Shown here: positions 1 through 12,559 of the stretch, piece after piece
How positions within the stretch are numbered: position 1 is the stretch's first letter
Layout: the number at the start of each line of letters is the position of its first letter
Assembly: GCF_030867095.1 (NCBI RefSeq)
Contig: NC_081828.1
Coordinates: forward strand, 2,371,001 to 2,435,000
Direction: 5' to 3'
Length of the DNA: 64,000 nt
Source: Alligator mississippiensis
Lineage: Eukaryota > Chordata > Crocodylia > Alligatoridae
Program-made: the position numbers and the translations under genes
The notes under the pieces: generated by a model
Databases searched by the model: none
The model's input: only the letters and a program-made list of their open reading frames with translations
What the model was told of the DNA's origin: nothing

Positions 1-745
1 AGTTCCCTCGGCCTCTCCTCACCAGTCCTGTCCCCAGCCCCCAACCATTTTCATTGCCCTCCACTGGACTCTCTCCAATGTGTCCACATCCTTTCTGTTG
101 TGGGGCCCACAGCTGGACACGGGACTCCAGATGTGGCCTCCCCAGTGCTAATAGAGGGGAAGGATCACTGCCCTCGATCTGCTGGCAATGCTCCTGCCAA
201 TGCAGCCCAGGATGCTGGTTGCCTTCTTGGCATCAAGGGCACACTGCTGGCTCCTGGCCAGCTCCTTGTCCCCTGTCCCCCCAGGTCCTTTTCTGCAGAG
301 CTGCTGCCCAGCCAGTCAGCCCCAGCCTACCCTGGTGCATGGGATTGCTTCCTCCTACATGTAGGACTTTGCACTTGTCCTTGTTGAACCTCATGAGATT
401 TGTTTTTGGCCTTCAATTTGGCTAGGTCTCTCTGAATCCAAGCCCTACCCACTACTCCCCCCAGCTTGGTGTCATCTGCAGACTTGCTGAGGGTGCACAA
501 CATCCCATCTTCCAGATCGTTAATGAAGATACCGAATAAACCTGGCCCCAGGACTGACCCCTGGGGCACTCCACTTGATACTGGCTGCCAACTAAATGGC
601 AAGCCATTGATCACTACCTTCTGAGCCTGACAATACAGCCAGTTTTCTGTCCACCTTACAGTCCATTCATCCAGCCCATACTTGCTTAGCTTGCTTGCAA
701 AACAGTTGTGGGAGACCATCTCAAAAGCTTTGTGTCAAGGGAGTT
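1..745 (-). mobile_element. CR1 LINE fragment, reverse transcriptase region
   Basis: Read on the minus strand this encodes part of a CR1-type reverse transcriptase. Around minus-strand 560-480 it reads [10 protein letters not shown], then an IFINDL block, then SADDTKLGG, the degraded form of the catalytic F/YADDT box. The element runs off the low-coordinate end of the window, so its 3' UTR is not seen. It is a fossil with frame breaks. The segment near positions 10-60 is almost the same as part of the copy at 48.7 kb, which confirms the family. Confidence 0.88.
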
Positions 746-2206
746 CAAGAAACAGGTTGGGAAGTGGGTGGATGTCTAAATGCAAAAGTCTATTTATTCT
801 CTCAGATAAAAAGCCACAGCCTTTATCTGTGGATTTTTCACCTGGGACTAGACCATCGTTCTCTCTCAGGTTTGTATATAGCCTTTATCACCGTGATCGG
901 TTTTTTCACCAAGTAGGGGAGGATCCAGGAGGGATGCACTTGCATCCTGCTTTGATTCCTGCTCCACCCAAGTTTTAAAACCAACTGCCTGGCCGTGGCA
1001 GCAGCATTTCTAGTCCAGCTTTAATGAGAGAGTCAACTTCAACTGGCTTCATGGCTCATTATCATCTCCCCGATTCCTTAACAACCATCTCTTCTTTCTT
1101 AATTGTCATTTTTTAATGGTCTTAATGTTCCACCAATCAAGCTAACTTTTGTCCTGCAATTCTGCTGTCTGTTTGCTGCTCCTGGTAATAGAGCTCCTAT
1201 TTCACAGCCCTGCAGATTGTTTCTAAACAATTTCAATTAAGTTATATTTGTCTTTCCTTCAATGTTAAACTGAGTAATCCAGCCCTGGGCCCCTAGCATA
1301 TTAGCAGAGCTTCTAGTGCATTTTTAACTGTAGAAAAATGTGCTATGTTATATATGATGAGGCACCTCCCCATCTGCACCTCCCTTTTCAAAATCCTAGA
1401 TCCACCCATGTCTCTGAGGCAATGGTCCTCAACCTTTTTTAAACTGGAGACACCGCTCGTTGGACACAAGATCCCCCTCTGAAAATGCCAGCTCTGAACT
1501 TTCACTTGCTTTTTGCCTACAGAAAAATATTAGAGTAATGCTTTTGTGGCAAAGGACTCAGAAAGACCACAAAGTGTGTAGAGGACTCCAGATCCCTATT
1601 TGAAATCTCTGGGTTTCTCTTGTGAACCATGTTTGCACATGTACTAGTGTTAACACTGCGAGGCGCCTCACGGCACCCTTGAAAGGATCTCCAGGCACCC
1701 CGGGGTGCCTTGAGCATCACTGCTGTGGCAAAATCCCCCCACTTGCAGTACAGTGGCAGGGAGCTCTGTGGGACTGGCTGATTTCCCCTGTTGTGGGAAA
1801 TGCATGTTTCCACTCTTCTGCCAGAGAGGAGGCAAGAGGACTCTGGGGAAAGAGACTGCTCTTCTCCTTTGGCAAGGTAAGCAGCCAAAACCTGGGCCAG
1901 ATACCATGGGGCGCTGAGCACCCTGTCTGCTGTGGGCTGCAGGGAATGCAAAGGATGCACCTTGCAGAGCTGGGCCAGTCTGTGAGCAAAAGGGCCCCAT
2001 CCTGTCCTCACAGTCACAGCAGAACAAGTGCCCTGAGTGTCCCAGGTAACTGAGAGCAGAGTATGACCCAGCAGCAGGGGTCTGGCTGGAAGCAGGATAG
2101 TTAGGCTCCTCCTGTGAGGAATAAGAGGAATTGTTTGCAGGCTGGCCTGGTAGGAAGGCTGACCTAGCCCGAGGTGTTGGGTTAGCTGGACCCCAGGCAT
2201 ATCCAG
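746..2206. other. Intergenic, no gene recognised
   Basis: Moderately AT-rich sequence (about 1000-1550) followed by more GC-rich sequence. No open frame here shows a recognisable domain, and the longest minus-strand frames look like chance openings. Nothing functional can be supported. Confidence 0.5.
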
Positions 2207-2446
2207 GGATTCATAGATTTCATAGACATTCGGGCTGGAAGGGACCTCAGAAGATCATCGAGTTCAGCCCCCTGCCCGAAGGGCAGGAAGTCAGCTGGGG
2301 TCATAGGATCCCAGCAAGATAAGCATCCAGTTTCATCTTGAAGGTGTTCAATGAAGGCACTTGAACCACCTCCAGTGGCAGGCTGTTCCAGACCTTGGGG
2401 GCTTGGACAGTAAAGAAATTCTTCCTTATGTCCAGCCAGGATGATG
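2207..2446 (-). mobile_element. CR1 LINE 3' UTR fragment
   Basis: The plus strand starts with a TTCATAGATTTCATAGA-type terminus, followed by GGCTGGAAGGGACCTCAGA and a CAGCCCCCTGCC block. This is the complement of the conserved CR1 3' end, so the element lies on the minus strand. It is 5'-truncated, as most CR1 copies are. Confidence 0.88.
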
Positions 2447-4599
2447 TTGCTAGATCAGGGGACCCTTTTTGTCCTTGGCAAGGGCTGAGGGATTAGCATC
2501 CATGAGGCAAAAGAGCCTTGGAGCACCAGAGGAGACATCAGTGCAGCTGTCTGTGCCATGGTGAAAGGAGCCTGGGAGGCCCCTTCCGGAGAGATGGAGG
2601 GAAAGAGGAGGCAAGAAGTGGAGGAAATCAGCACCGGCCACTTTTACCCGGGGAGTTGATCCTGAGGTTCCCCTGCTAAGCTCAGAGACTGAGGGAGATG
2701 GTGGGTGCTAGCCCCAACACTAGAGAGCCAATGGGCCAGCTGCTCATGCCAGCAGGCAGAGAACAGCAGCCGGCGCGGGTGAAATAGAAAGCTGAAGATC
2801 ATTCAGTGCCATTTCCCGTGCAACCCAGAGGGGACTACCAGGCAGAGACCACCCAGGGACGCCAACTTCCTCCACCAACCCACAACCAGGTGAGTGAGCC
2901 CCTTTGGTCCCTGAAGCACCAACCAGCCCAATCCCCCTCCCAGCTCTCCCAGACTACCTTCCATGGGGCCCTCGCCTGGTAAGCTAAATGCCAGGCTCCC
3001 ATGGGCAGATGTGCTTGCGGTGGGGATGACTTCATCATCCCAACAAATGCACTTACTTTGGGAAGCCAACCAGCACTTGATGGACTGACAATTAAATACA
3101 GGGATGCTGCTGGGTGCAGACTTGGCTCTTGCCGGAGAAGAGATGATCTCTCCCCTCCCAAGAGCAAATGCTAATAGCGGATGGAGATCCAGACGGTTAC
3201 TCAGCAGCAGGAGAGAGCAGGCTGCTGGCTCGACCATGGCTGGCTCCCAGTGATGTAGAGTTCAGGACAAAGGGGCCCTCCAGTGTTACCGGCTTGGGCC
3301 CGCCTCCTTAATGCTCACTCCGGTTAATTAGAAATGCTAAACCAACATGGGAATCATTTTGCAAGCCTAAAAGAGCATGAATAAATTATAGGGGAGCTGC
3401 GAGTAAACAGACCATTCGCATTAGCTTTTCATAATGGGTCCTGCCCTGACTCCATAGACTTGAACAAGCTCCAGGTTTGGTGTGGTGGAAAATCAGAGTC
3501 AGGGCTGGGCCCAAGTTCTGCTGTGGCCATATAACCAGCTGCAGCACAGCTGTTTCCCCCCCGGGAGGATGGAAATGTTAGCTCCAGTGACAAAAGTTCC
3601 TGAGATTTATTGGCTCCCGGTCCCTTTTTATCAGCCTGGGGTCCTGGGGCACCCATGGTCTCGGGCAGAGAGATTGGCCCTTGGAAGGCACCCGGTCTCA
3701 GCTAACTTGCTCAAGTCCTTTACCTGATGAATGAGCAACAACGCCCATAAGCTCAGGGAATCCCAGTGCCTGAATCCAGTTCAAGATGCAGCGTAGCCCC
3801 GATGGGAACCCAGGAACTGGAACAAAGCGTGTCCTCAGTGTCTCTTTATGAATGTCTGCAATCTCCAAATCCAGCAACTCGTCTCAGCCTCCGAGCTTGG
3901 AGGCCTTCGATAAAGCAGGGCTGCAAGTTTGATAGAGGCTGATTCACGTGGAAAGTGAGAGTGCTCCCTCTCCATCCATGCCATCTTCCTGTCACCTGTG
4001 TAGCGCTGTGGAAATGCTCTCTGCTTCACCGGGGCCGAAGTTCAATGCAAAGAACTAAGACACAAGTCTTTTTATTTTTTAATAACATTTCGTTTCCCGG
4101 CCAAAACCATTCCGTATTAAGCCCCAGGTTCAAGCCTGTGCAGTGCTACCACCAGCAAGTCTCCTCCCCCCAGAGTCTTCAGTCCAGGGCATCAGATTTT
4201 CCCAAATCCATAGTAGGTATCCTATGTGCAAGCCCCAAGCTCAGAGGCCTTGGAGCTCAGATGCTCCCTCATCTCATTTGCCCCAAGCCAAAAGACTGAA
4301 GGGGAAAGTCCAAGAGCAATCCCCCATCACCATAACTTGTGTAGCCAAGATCCTGCCATTGGGAGGCATTTGTAGACTCTGGCTGGGGTCAGCCTGCCCG
4401 CAGTGCAAGGGACGGGCCTTCACCCGCTACGACACTTGGGTCATTCAAGGCCAAGACGATGGTATCTCCTCTTCTGCCCACCCAGCCGTAGGCAAACTGC
4501 GGTGTCCTTTCCTCAGAGGAGGGCTGGGGTAGGATACCATTTCCCAGGAAACCCAGGCTTCCCCAGGAAACCTCCCCCTTTGTCCTTTGGAGCTGGCAC
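2447..4599. other. Intergenic, no gene recognised
   Basis: Mixed-composition unique-looking DNA. Several frames of 60-140 codons exist on both strands, but none has a domain, a splice-consistent exon pattern or similarity I recognise. It may hold conserved noncoding DNA, which cannot be judged from one sequence. Confidence 0.45.
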
Positions 4600-5250
4600 C
4601 CTGCATGAAAATCTAGAAGGATTAACAAATGTTAAGTATCTGCGGAGCCACCATCACAGAAGACTTAACATCTGGAAAGGAAGTCAAGACCAGAAGAGCC
4701 ATTGCCACCATCCAACTAACAAAGCTGAAAGAAATCTGGACAAGCAGCAATATGAAGATGCAGTTACATCTGCTGCGTGCTGTGGCCATCTCGATGATGC
4801 TTTATGGCTGTGAGGCTCGGACGCTTAATAAGAAGAGAGAGAACAGAATTGAGGCATTTGAAATGTGCCACTTTAGGAGACGGCTGTGCATCCCGTACGC
4901 TGAGCACCGGACCAAGGAGTCTGTCAAGCAGCAAATCGGTCAAGACACTGGAACCGGTGTTGGAGGTTGTGCAACGAAGGAAGCTGCAATGGTTGGGACA
5001 CGTCACGAGAAGGCCGGGGACCCTTGCCAGCACCATCATGCAGGGCACAGGGGAGGAAAAGAGAAAGAGATGGACCCAAGAAGAGCTGGGAACCAATATC
5101 AAGGACTGGATGGGACTGGGACTGGCAGAGTGCACAAAGCTAGCCGAGCACAGGGCAGAGTGGAGGAGGGTTGATACAACATCCAAAGTGCCCCAACAGT
5201 CCCAGCGGCCTCGGGACTGACTGGACCCTGCGTGAACACATCACTCGCCA
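4600..5250 (+). mobile_element. RTE/BovB-like LINE, C-terminal end
   Basis: The plus-strand translation contains the hallmark C-terminal LINE signature: a block of LLRAVAISMMLYGCEART, then an EAFEMCHFRRRL block, then RRKLQWLGHVTRRPG and a basic, Trp-rich end (KRKRWTQEELG). This order is typical of RTE-clade endonuclease-reverse transcriptase proteins such as BovB. The two halves are in different frames, with the shift at about 4930-4945, so the copy is dead. The clade call is from remembered motifs and could be another non-LTR clade. Confidence 0.72.
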
Positions 5251-6284
5251 AAATAAACTAAAATATGAACCGGGGGGAAACGGGGATCCTTGCAACACAA
5301 GCCTGTTCTGGTGACTATCGTGATGATTCTCCCCTTGCTTTGACCTTTTCACCCAAGCATCTCTTTGTGCATTTTGCAAGCACTAATTAAGCTACAAACA
5401 TCCCTCTGGGAGGGCGAATCCTGTCATCTCAGATAGGCAGACTAGAAGGCCTTTCGAGGTGAGAGATTAAACCAGCTCAGCCTATTTAGTTGATTTAGGA
5501 GAAGGCGAAAAGATCTGTTGGGGCCAGGGGGGAAGAAAGCTGCTGAGAGTAGAGGGCTGGTTAACGTAGGAGACCAAGCGCCGACGTCTGAAAACTAGAC
5601 AAAGTCACCAGTAAGGAGTTGGGCCTCATGCTGCAGGGGTTATTAATAACTATCCTTCTTCACCTGAAGACTCCAGATCAAGAGTGGGTATTTCTTGGCT
5701 GCTTTCCCTGATGCTCTTCAAACCAGCACAGGAATTCCCAGCACACACAAGCCAAGGCTTTGCTGTTGTAGTGCAATGGGCGCAGGGCTTGGCCGTATAG
5801 AAGAGCTGTTGTGCGTGGATAATGTGCTGGTCCTGCGCTCTGCCCCACAAACTATTAGCACCCAGACGAAGTTGTGGGTGCTTGTCCAGATGGATGATTA
5901 ACTGAAACGAGTCCAAAGCATTCGGAAGACCCAAACACGCCTATCAGGCCCTGCTTAGTGGGATTTTTCTGTGGCAGCCAACGGCATTAAAATATCTAGG
6001 AATTCTAATCCCCGGAGGCTTAAAGCAAATAGTTAAAATCAACTTCAATCCAATTATCGCACAAATCACTAATGGCCTGGGGAAAGGGGAAACCAGCACC
6101 CTTGGCCTGTGGGGGAAATAAGCCTGGTATAAGATGAACACGCCACCCAGATTAATACGTGAGCTCAGGGGACTTGCCACGTTCATTGAAGTGGGGGGGA
6201 TCAATGATCTCTTTTTAAAAAAGGAATGTATTGGGAACCCAGGAACATCCTCTGCAACTTTAAGAGATTGCAAGTATTGAAGCT
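5251..6284. other. Intergenic, no gene recognised
   Basis: No exon-like structure or recognised repeat found. Short frames only. Confidence 0.4.
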
Positions 6285-6880
6285 CTGGGCTGTGCCAATG
6301 CTCCTGCTGGGACCGACCCCGCAGGGTCCCGGCTGGGGGGTCTTGCCCCTCCACTATAATGACTGATCGCTGTATTTGGGGTCAGGAAGGAATTTTATCC
6401 CCTGGTCAGATTGGTATGGACTGAGCAGGTTTTCCTTCCTCTGTAATAGTGAGTATGGCTCTCCTCCTTAAATCTCTCAAGTACATCTTAATAAACCTGC
6501 AAGGGTCTTTGGTTAGATGTGATATCTTTTATTACACCAACTGAGTCTAATAAAAGATATCTCGTCTGACCAAAGACCCTTGCCTGCCTATGTCCTTAGA
6601 CCAACACGGCCACAACCAAAAACTCAGCATCTTAATAAACCTCGCGGTGGCAGGACACTGAGAGCCGGCATCCCCCTGCTTGACCCGGGGGAAGTTTGGC
6701 TGCTTTTGGGCAACATGCCTTGCGGTTGCGCGAGAGGGTTGATTGTGCTGTTTTAGAAATAGGTTAAGCAAGGACTTGCATGGGATGGCTTAGACAGGGT
6801 TGATCCTGCCTGAGGCAGGGGTTGGACTAGATGTGACCTTCAGAGGCCCCTTCCAGCCCCACTTCTCTAGGGTTGTATGA
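6285..6880 (+). mobile_element. CR1-like 3' end, copy A, interrupted by a younger insertion
   Basis: Positions 6290-6470 align by eye with 8365-8550: both carry CTCCTGCTGGGAC, GGGGTCAGGAAGGA and a CAGATTGGTA...CTTCCTCTGTAAT block. Positions 6775-6875 align with 8690-8790 and carry the GGGGTTGGACTAGATGTGACC tail typical of CR1-family 3' UTRs. The two homologous parts are split here by the 129-bp insertion annotated at 6499-6627. The internal part (about 6640-6775) is diverged. Confidence 0.65.
6484..6642. mobile_element. 129-bp retroposed insertion with 15-bp target-site duplication and 35-bp hairpin
   Basis: CATCTTAATAAACCT occurs exactly at 6484-6498 and again at 6628-6642, bracketing a 129-bp insert (6499-6627). 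This is a classic target-site duplication of LINE-mediated retroposition. The insert opens with a 35-bp inverted repeat (arms 6500-6534 and 6548-6582, about three mismatches, 13-nt spacer). It then ends in a TGTCCTTAGACCAACACGGC-type tail that resembles the 3' end of a sauropsid SINE family. The element itself is short and 5'-truncated or rearranged. Confidence 0.75.
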
Positions 6881-8139
6881 TCTGCTAAACCAGCGGGCTT
6901 TGATGCCCAAATCTGTGGCAATAATGCCATGCTTGTGCCATAAAGCAGTGGACATCAACGCTGTCACAACCAAAACACCTGCATGGACATGCATGATGAA
7001 GGGGAGGTCCCACCTCTGGCCACGCACAGCTGGATTGGTCCCTGGGTGCTGTAAAGGCTCTAGGGTTGCCCACAGCTGCCATAGCCAAGTGCCTCTGTTC
7101 CCACTTTCATACCTGCCATGCCTTGATCTTAGTTTATATGGAAATATAAATTTGGAGGCTGCCTTCGGAGAGATAACCGGAGTTAGGCCTTTGGTGTCCA
7201 CTCCACACTGCTCATCATCAGGTGCCAGTCTTCTCATCCTTACACCCTCTCATGTCCTCGGGCTCAGGTCTTTTCCCTCTCAGTCCTTCTGGGGCTACAG
7301 GCCCCTTCGTGGTCTCCTTCTGTCCCTGACAGCCACAACCCACTCCTCTGGTGTGACAACAGAAAAAAAGCACAAAACTCAAATTATTTAGCTACTGTCC
7401 TGCATCATAGTTTGATGTCCACCGGTCCTGGCTGTGCTGAGCATCTTTCCTCTGGCTAGCAAGGATCAGAATGAGACCTTCTCAGGGGGTCTGGTCCTAT
7501 AAGGACATCAGTTGTCATCTGATGAGCCTGTGCTCTGTTGTAGCTGTTATTCCCCACCTGAGGCCTTGCAGCCTCTGAGCACTGAAATCCCATCGCATCT
7601 TGCACACCTGGGACAGAGCGGCTGCTCCTCTCCGAGTTTGTGTGTTCCCAGCTGCCTCTGTTGCATCTTAGGGCCTGCCCAAAGGTTTCTAATTCCCTTC
7701 CCCTCAGTAATGGGGAAGGGGCCCCGTTGCAATGCTCAAGCTGCTCAAAACATCCCGCCCCCCCACGCCCCATGGCCCAGATGTGGACCTGTATGGCCCG
7801 TTGACTGGTACTCTCCACCCTTCTTCTCATGCAGATGCTTCAACCTGGAGGAATGGCATGCTAGAAGCTGGGAGAGGAGATGCTAATGGGGGAGAAATGG
7901 CATCTCTCTATATCCCAACCCAACTCATAAATGAGTGCCAGACCCCACTGGTTACTTCTCTCCAACTTGCAACTCTCAGTAGGTTGTACTGAAAATAGCA
8001 GCATGTTCAAGTCCATGCATCTCCGCTCCCCCAAGTTCAGCATGCAAGCTCCAGGAGTCCTTGGATCTTGTAGGGTGTGCTATTCCCCATCCCAGCACCT
8101 ACATCCATTGGGCAGGTCCCTACTGACCCAGAGAGAGGA
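6881..8139. other. Intergenic, no gene recognised
   Basis: No coding structure supported. Frames of 60-172 codons are scattered on both strands without recognisable domains. Confidence 0.4.
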
Positions 8140-8790
8140 TACAGCTGGGATCAGGCATCACTGGAGGTGTTCAAGAGGCTGGATAGCCACTGGTTGGGGA
8201 GGATTTAGGCATAACTCTGCCTTTGTTCTACTATGGGGATCTCCAGGCTTCTGGGTTTTGCTGGTTGCCCCCTTCCCCTCTTTCTGCTACATACATCAGG
8301 GTGTTTTTAAGCCTTGCTCAGAGGTGCTGGGTGCTAGCTGCCGCCCAGGCTGGGGATGGGACTGGGCTTGGCCAGTGCTCCTGCTGGGACTCAACCCCAG
8401 AGGATCCTGGCTAGAGCGCCTTGCCCCTGTGCTCAGGGTTAGACTGACACCGTATCTGGGGTCAGGAAGGACTTCTACCCCCTAGTCAGATTGGTACAGA
8501 CTGGGGGGTGCGGGTTGCCTTCCTCTGTAATGGGGGCACGGCCTCTGCCCGGGATCTATTATTAACAACCTTTTACAGCAGCAGGATTTTGGCCACTGCT
8601 GTCCCCCTACTTTCCCCTGCTTTCGGGTGTGATGTCTCGTGTCAGGGTTGGCAGCAATTTTGCTAAGAGGTTACATTATGGATTTGTATAGGATGGTTTG
8701 GACAGGGCTGATCCTGTCTCAGGCAGGGGTTGGACTAGATGTGACCCATGGAGGTCCTTTCCAGCCTCAATTCCCTATGATGTCCATGAA
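8140..8790 (+). mobile_element. CR1-like 3' end, copy B
   Basis: GAGGTGTTCAAGAGGCTGGA near 8165 is the CR1 3' UTR motif in plus orientation. The block 8365-8550 matches copy A at 6290-6470, and 8690-8790 carries the GGACTAGATGTGACC tail. This copy lacks the hairpin insertion, so it gives the empty-site reference for copy A. Confidence 0.75.
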
Positions 8791-9434
8791 GAAATGCAAC
8801 CTGCAATAAATGACTTACCCCTACATTAGAACAGAGCAGCATGAAAGACTGAGAACATGAACTTGAACCTCCAATGACATCTCAGTCAACAAAAAAAACA
8901 CCCAGAAGGGCTATTTTTTTGGACAATCAAAGCTGTGCCGATGCTGAAGGTGCAGGGGGGAAATGAACCACTCTCACACCTATGCTTTGCTCATGCACTG
9001 CAGTTTCAAGGTGCTGGGTTGGCCTTACCACCAAAATTAACACAGGCCAACAAACTATGCTGCCTCTTAAGAGCAGACCCCTGCAGGCTGGCTCATATTC
9101 CCGGGGACCCAGGGAATCCCCATGATAAAGGGGGTAGCGACATGGAGCTCCACTGGCTAGGAGGTATCAAAAGTTGCAATAGGGCAGCGGTCAAGCAATG
9201 GGCTGAAATGACCTAGATTGGGTCCAAGGCAGGTCAGCGCTAGGGCTGCACCACTGCTGCTTCTCCCCATGGCTGTGCCTCTTCACCAGCCCAGATGAAG
9301 CTCCCCACTGTCAAAATGCCATCAAACCCCCTAGTTTCATGGGCTGGACCCAACAGCTCTGAGCCAGATCCAGCCTGCAGGCGTATAGGTTGCTAATTCC
9401 CACAGGAAAAGCAAGACATGAAGGCTGGTATCAC
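8791..9434. other. Intergenic, no gene recognised
   Basis: Nothing beyond short A-rich and mixed sequence. No supported feature. Confidence 0.4.
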
Positions 9435-9605
9435 ATGGACCACTACAGAGGTGGTGGCATCTCCATGCTTGGAGGTGTTTAAGCCCTGGGTAGACAAAGC
9501 CTTGGCTGGGATGATGTAGTTGGGGCTGGTCCTGCTTGGAGCAGGTGGTTGGACTAGATGCGACCTCCTGAGGTCCCTTCCCACCCTCATTATCTATGTT
9601 TCTAT
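9435..9605 (+). mobile_element. CR1 LINE 3' end
   Basis: Plus-oriented CR1 3' UTR: GGAGGTGTTTAAGCCCTGGG, a GGGGCTGGTCCTGCTTGGAG block, then GGACTAGATGCGACCTCCTG and a TATCTATGTTTCTATG terminus, which matches the short 3' terminal octamer-type repeats of CR1. Confidence 0.9.
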
Positions 9606-10014
9606 GCTTGGGCCTGGCTAAGAAGGAAAAGTTCACATGAGAGCAATGACAACCCCTAGAAAAATTACAGTCCTGTTGGAACAGCTTTCTAGGGCTGTTT
9701 GATAAACCTACAGAAAGCCTCAATGAAAAGAGGGAGATGCTTGACAGTGAATGGAGGGAGATGTACTTGCCCCAACCTTCCTTCCCCGTCCTTTCTCCTT
9801 TCTCGCTTTTCTTCTGCTCTTGCCTTTTCATGCCTTCGCTTTGATTTTCCCCGAGTGTCTTTTGTTCCTTTATGGTGTGCCAAAAATATAGCCCTGAATA
9901 CATCTAGATCCAGACATGGGCTCAATAACTTGGACCTGTTTGATATGTTGGCCCTTAGAATTTGTTCAAGTTTGTGAGATGAGAACAGACTGGAAAAGTT
10001 TAATAAATAATAAA
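9606..10014. other. Intergenic, no gene recognised
   Basis: Between two CR1 3' ends. A pyrimidine-rich stretch near 9770-9830 is the only notable feature. Confidence 0.4.
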
Positions 10015-10265
10015 AGATCAAGCACCTCCATATAAGAAGCAGATTTAGATTAGACATTAGGAAAAATTTCTTTATGGTGAGGGTTGCCAAAGTCTGGACC
10101 GGGCTCCCAAGGGAGGTGGTGCTCTCCCCTACCCTGGGGGTCTTTCAGAGGAGGCTGGACAAACACCAGGCCGGGGTCATCTGACCCCAGCGCTCTTTCC
10201 TGCCCAGGCAGGGGGTCGGGCTCAATGATCTGCTGAGGTCCCTTCCGACCCTAAACATCTATGAA
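10015..10265 (+). mobile_element. CR1 LINE 3' end
   Basis: Plus-oriented CR1: TTAGACATTAGGAAAAATTT, then TGGACCGGGCTCCCAAGGGA, a GGAGGCTGGACAAACACC block and a CTGAGGTCCCTTCCGACCCT tail ending in ATCTATGAA. This is a long, well preserved 3' UTR piece. Confidence 0.92.
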
Positions 10266-12559
10266 GCCTATGAAGGCTGCACCAGGTGACATGGTGCTGA
10301 CGCAGGAAAGATGGCAGTGTGGACAACCATGCTGCTCCTTTCTGGCTCCTCTAAGAGCAAGCAAGGACAATGTTTTGGAGAGCTGCCTCTGAACAGGCCA
10401 GACTGAAGTCATGCATCCAAGGAGCAGAGGGCTTGGGGTGGTTGCCTGCAGCTTGGGGCGATATCAGCCAGGACCGAGGGTGGGCAGCACTTCTGGCCCA
10501 GAAACTAGAGGCCGAGATCATGGCATAGGACCCCAGAGTCCTGACCCCATCGCCTGCCCTAAACAGGAGAACAGAGCAGCTGTCTCACTTCCAAACGGGC
10601 ATCCTTCCCCACGGCACAGGTCGCATTGGCAACCACAAGAAAACCCTCCTGCCTCTTGTTTGAGGAGCGCTCCCAGCCCAAGGCCTCACCGCCTCCCATC
10701 TGGATGCCCTAATTGCTTTGTTTCTCACATGCCCCAAGACGTAGGTGGCAACTGGAGGCAAAGCATCGGGGCTGTGACCCTGAAGGTGGTCTCCTTCCAG
10801 GCACAGCTTTGCCTCTGGCTTCTGAAAGCATTGGCCTGGCCATCAGCCCATGCCCTGCCGCACATCTGGGCGCTCCCATTTCCCTCCAGATGTATTCAGG
10901 GGCCCACTGCGCGAGGCAGGAAGGCTCCAGGCAAGCTCCCCTCTGCTAATGCAGACTGGAGGCTGCTCAGCTTTCAGCCATCTGCTAATCAAAGTGCAGG
11001 GCTCTACGGATTAATTCAGCTCCTTTGTTCTCCACTAAATTCTCCTTACAAAAAAAAAAAGGGGGAAAGGAAAGGAAAGGAAAGGAAAGGAAAGGAAAGG
11101 AAAGGAAAGGAAAGGGGTGGGAACAAAACCCCAGTGAAGCTCCCTCAAGCTCCTTCTAATGCCTGGGCCTGGCTTGGATGGAGTCTCGAATCCGAGCCCG
11201 TGCACCCGAGCCGTGATGAGCGTCCATTCGTGCCCGGCCTCGCGGCGGGCTGGCGAGAGGTCTCCGTCCCAGGGTGCTGCGGCACTGGGCCCGCTTTGTT
11301 TGCTCGCACTGAGCCTCTTTCAACCTTCAGAGGAAAGCAACAAAAGCAAATTGTTTGTTCTGGGCTGGGGTTTTTGAATTGCTGGCTGGTGAAGGGAGGA
11401 GCCCAAGCAAGCCGGCATCACGGCGTGGAGAGGTTTGTTCTGGGCCACAATGGACAGAATACGGATAAATAAGTGATGGAGCAGGGTAGAAGCAGCTTTA
11501 CCAGTAAAAGCACGACCCACCAAGAGCCAGAAATGCCTCCTTGGAGCTACTACACAGCCCACCGCTTTACCCGCCAGCATCGTTCACTGGGGGAAGCCCC
11601 AAAGCTCCCGTGGTTTTATGCCAGGGACCCTGTTAGGACACCCTGGCCATGCCGAGGCTGCCCATATTTCCCTGACATCAGCACCGGTCTGTGCAGCGTC
11701 TGCTAATCCCCCCCGGCCTTGCTTCACTAAATGACCTCTGTGCTGAACTGTCAGCCCAGCCTCCTCCTCCGGCGGGGAGAGGCTAATTCCATCTCCACGC
11801 TCCCTCGGGCGCCCCGGGCATCTGGTCAGCAGATAGTGCCAGTCACTTCCCATTATCCGAGGCGGTGCTGACCGCCGGGCTGGAAATTCATCCGGCCTGG
11901 CTGCACCAAGCTCTCTCGGGGCTGGAGCTCAATGCCTCAAGTCCAAGAGCCTCTCCCCTCCACCCCAATCTCTTGACACACGGGAGAAGGGCTGCAGTAG
12001 GTCCCCAGTCACCTGGAGGCAGGCTGGCTCTGTGCAGCTCAATGCGGGGGCATTATAGGGAGGTGGAAGGGGAAGGGGTCCATTGATTTCCACCGTTAAC
12101 TCCAAGGATCACGGCAACTAGAAATCAAAAAAGACCCACTTGCCTTCAGAAGTCATCTCTGGGTCAGGGCAAGACTGTCCCCACTGACCCTCCTCCAAAG
12201 AGGTTGTCCCATGAGATAGGGTTTTCCCTCCCGGGAGACTTCCCCATATCCTGCCACCAGGAAACTAATCCAGCTGCCTATGCCTCTCTGCGTGCTTGTC
12301 CCCGAAGAGGAGAGAGAGGCACTGGCTGGCAGCCGAGGGGACGTAAGAGTTCCCAGAGCCGTAGCAAGGTGAGCCCCACTTCCACGTGGAGTTTCCATCC
12401 CAGAGGCAGGATCTGGCTGGTGACCCTGGTGAGACAAGGGTTAACAGAAGCAGCCGGGGCTCTGGCCTGGTGCAGTCCCCCGCTTGCCGAGTGTGGAAAC
12501 ACAACTGGATCCCTGCAGAGTGACTTCCCCCAGATGCCACTCCGCCGTGAATTTATCCT
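10266..12559. other. Intergenic, GC-rich, one microsatellite
   Basis: A plus-strand frame of 353 codons (10411-11472) crosses the AAAGG microsatellite, has no recognisable domain and low complexity in its middle, so I treat it as chance. Some stretches (about 11100-12100) look unique. No splice-consistent gene was found. Confidence 0.45.
11066..11115. repeat. (AAAGG)10 microsatellite
   Basis: Ten uninterrupted AAAGG units preceded by an A11 run and a G5 run. Confidence 0.97.

Noticed and set aside
10411-11472. 353-codon plus-strand open frame
   Set aside because: It runs through the AAAGG microsatellite, has no domain, no start context of note and lies in GC-rich DNA where long chance frames are common.
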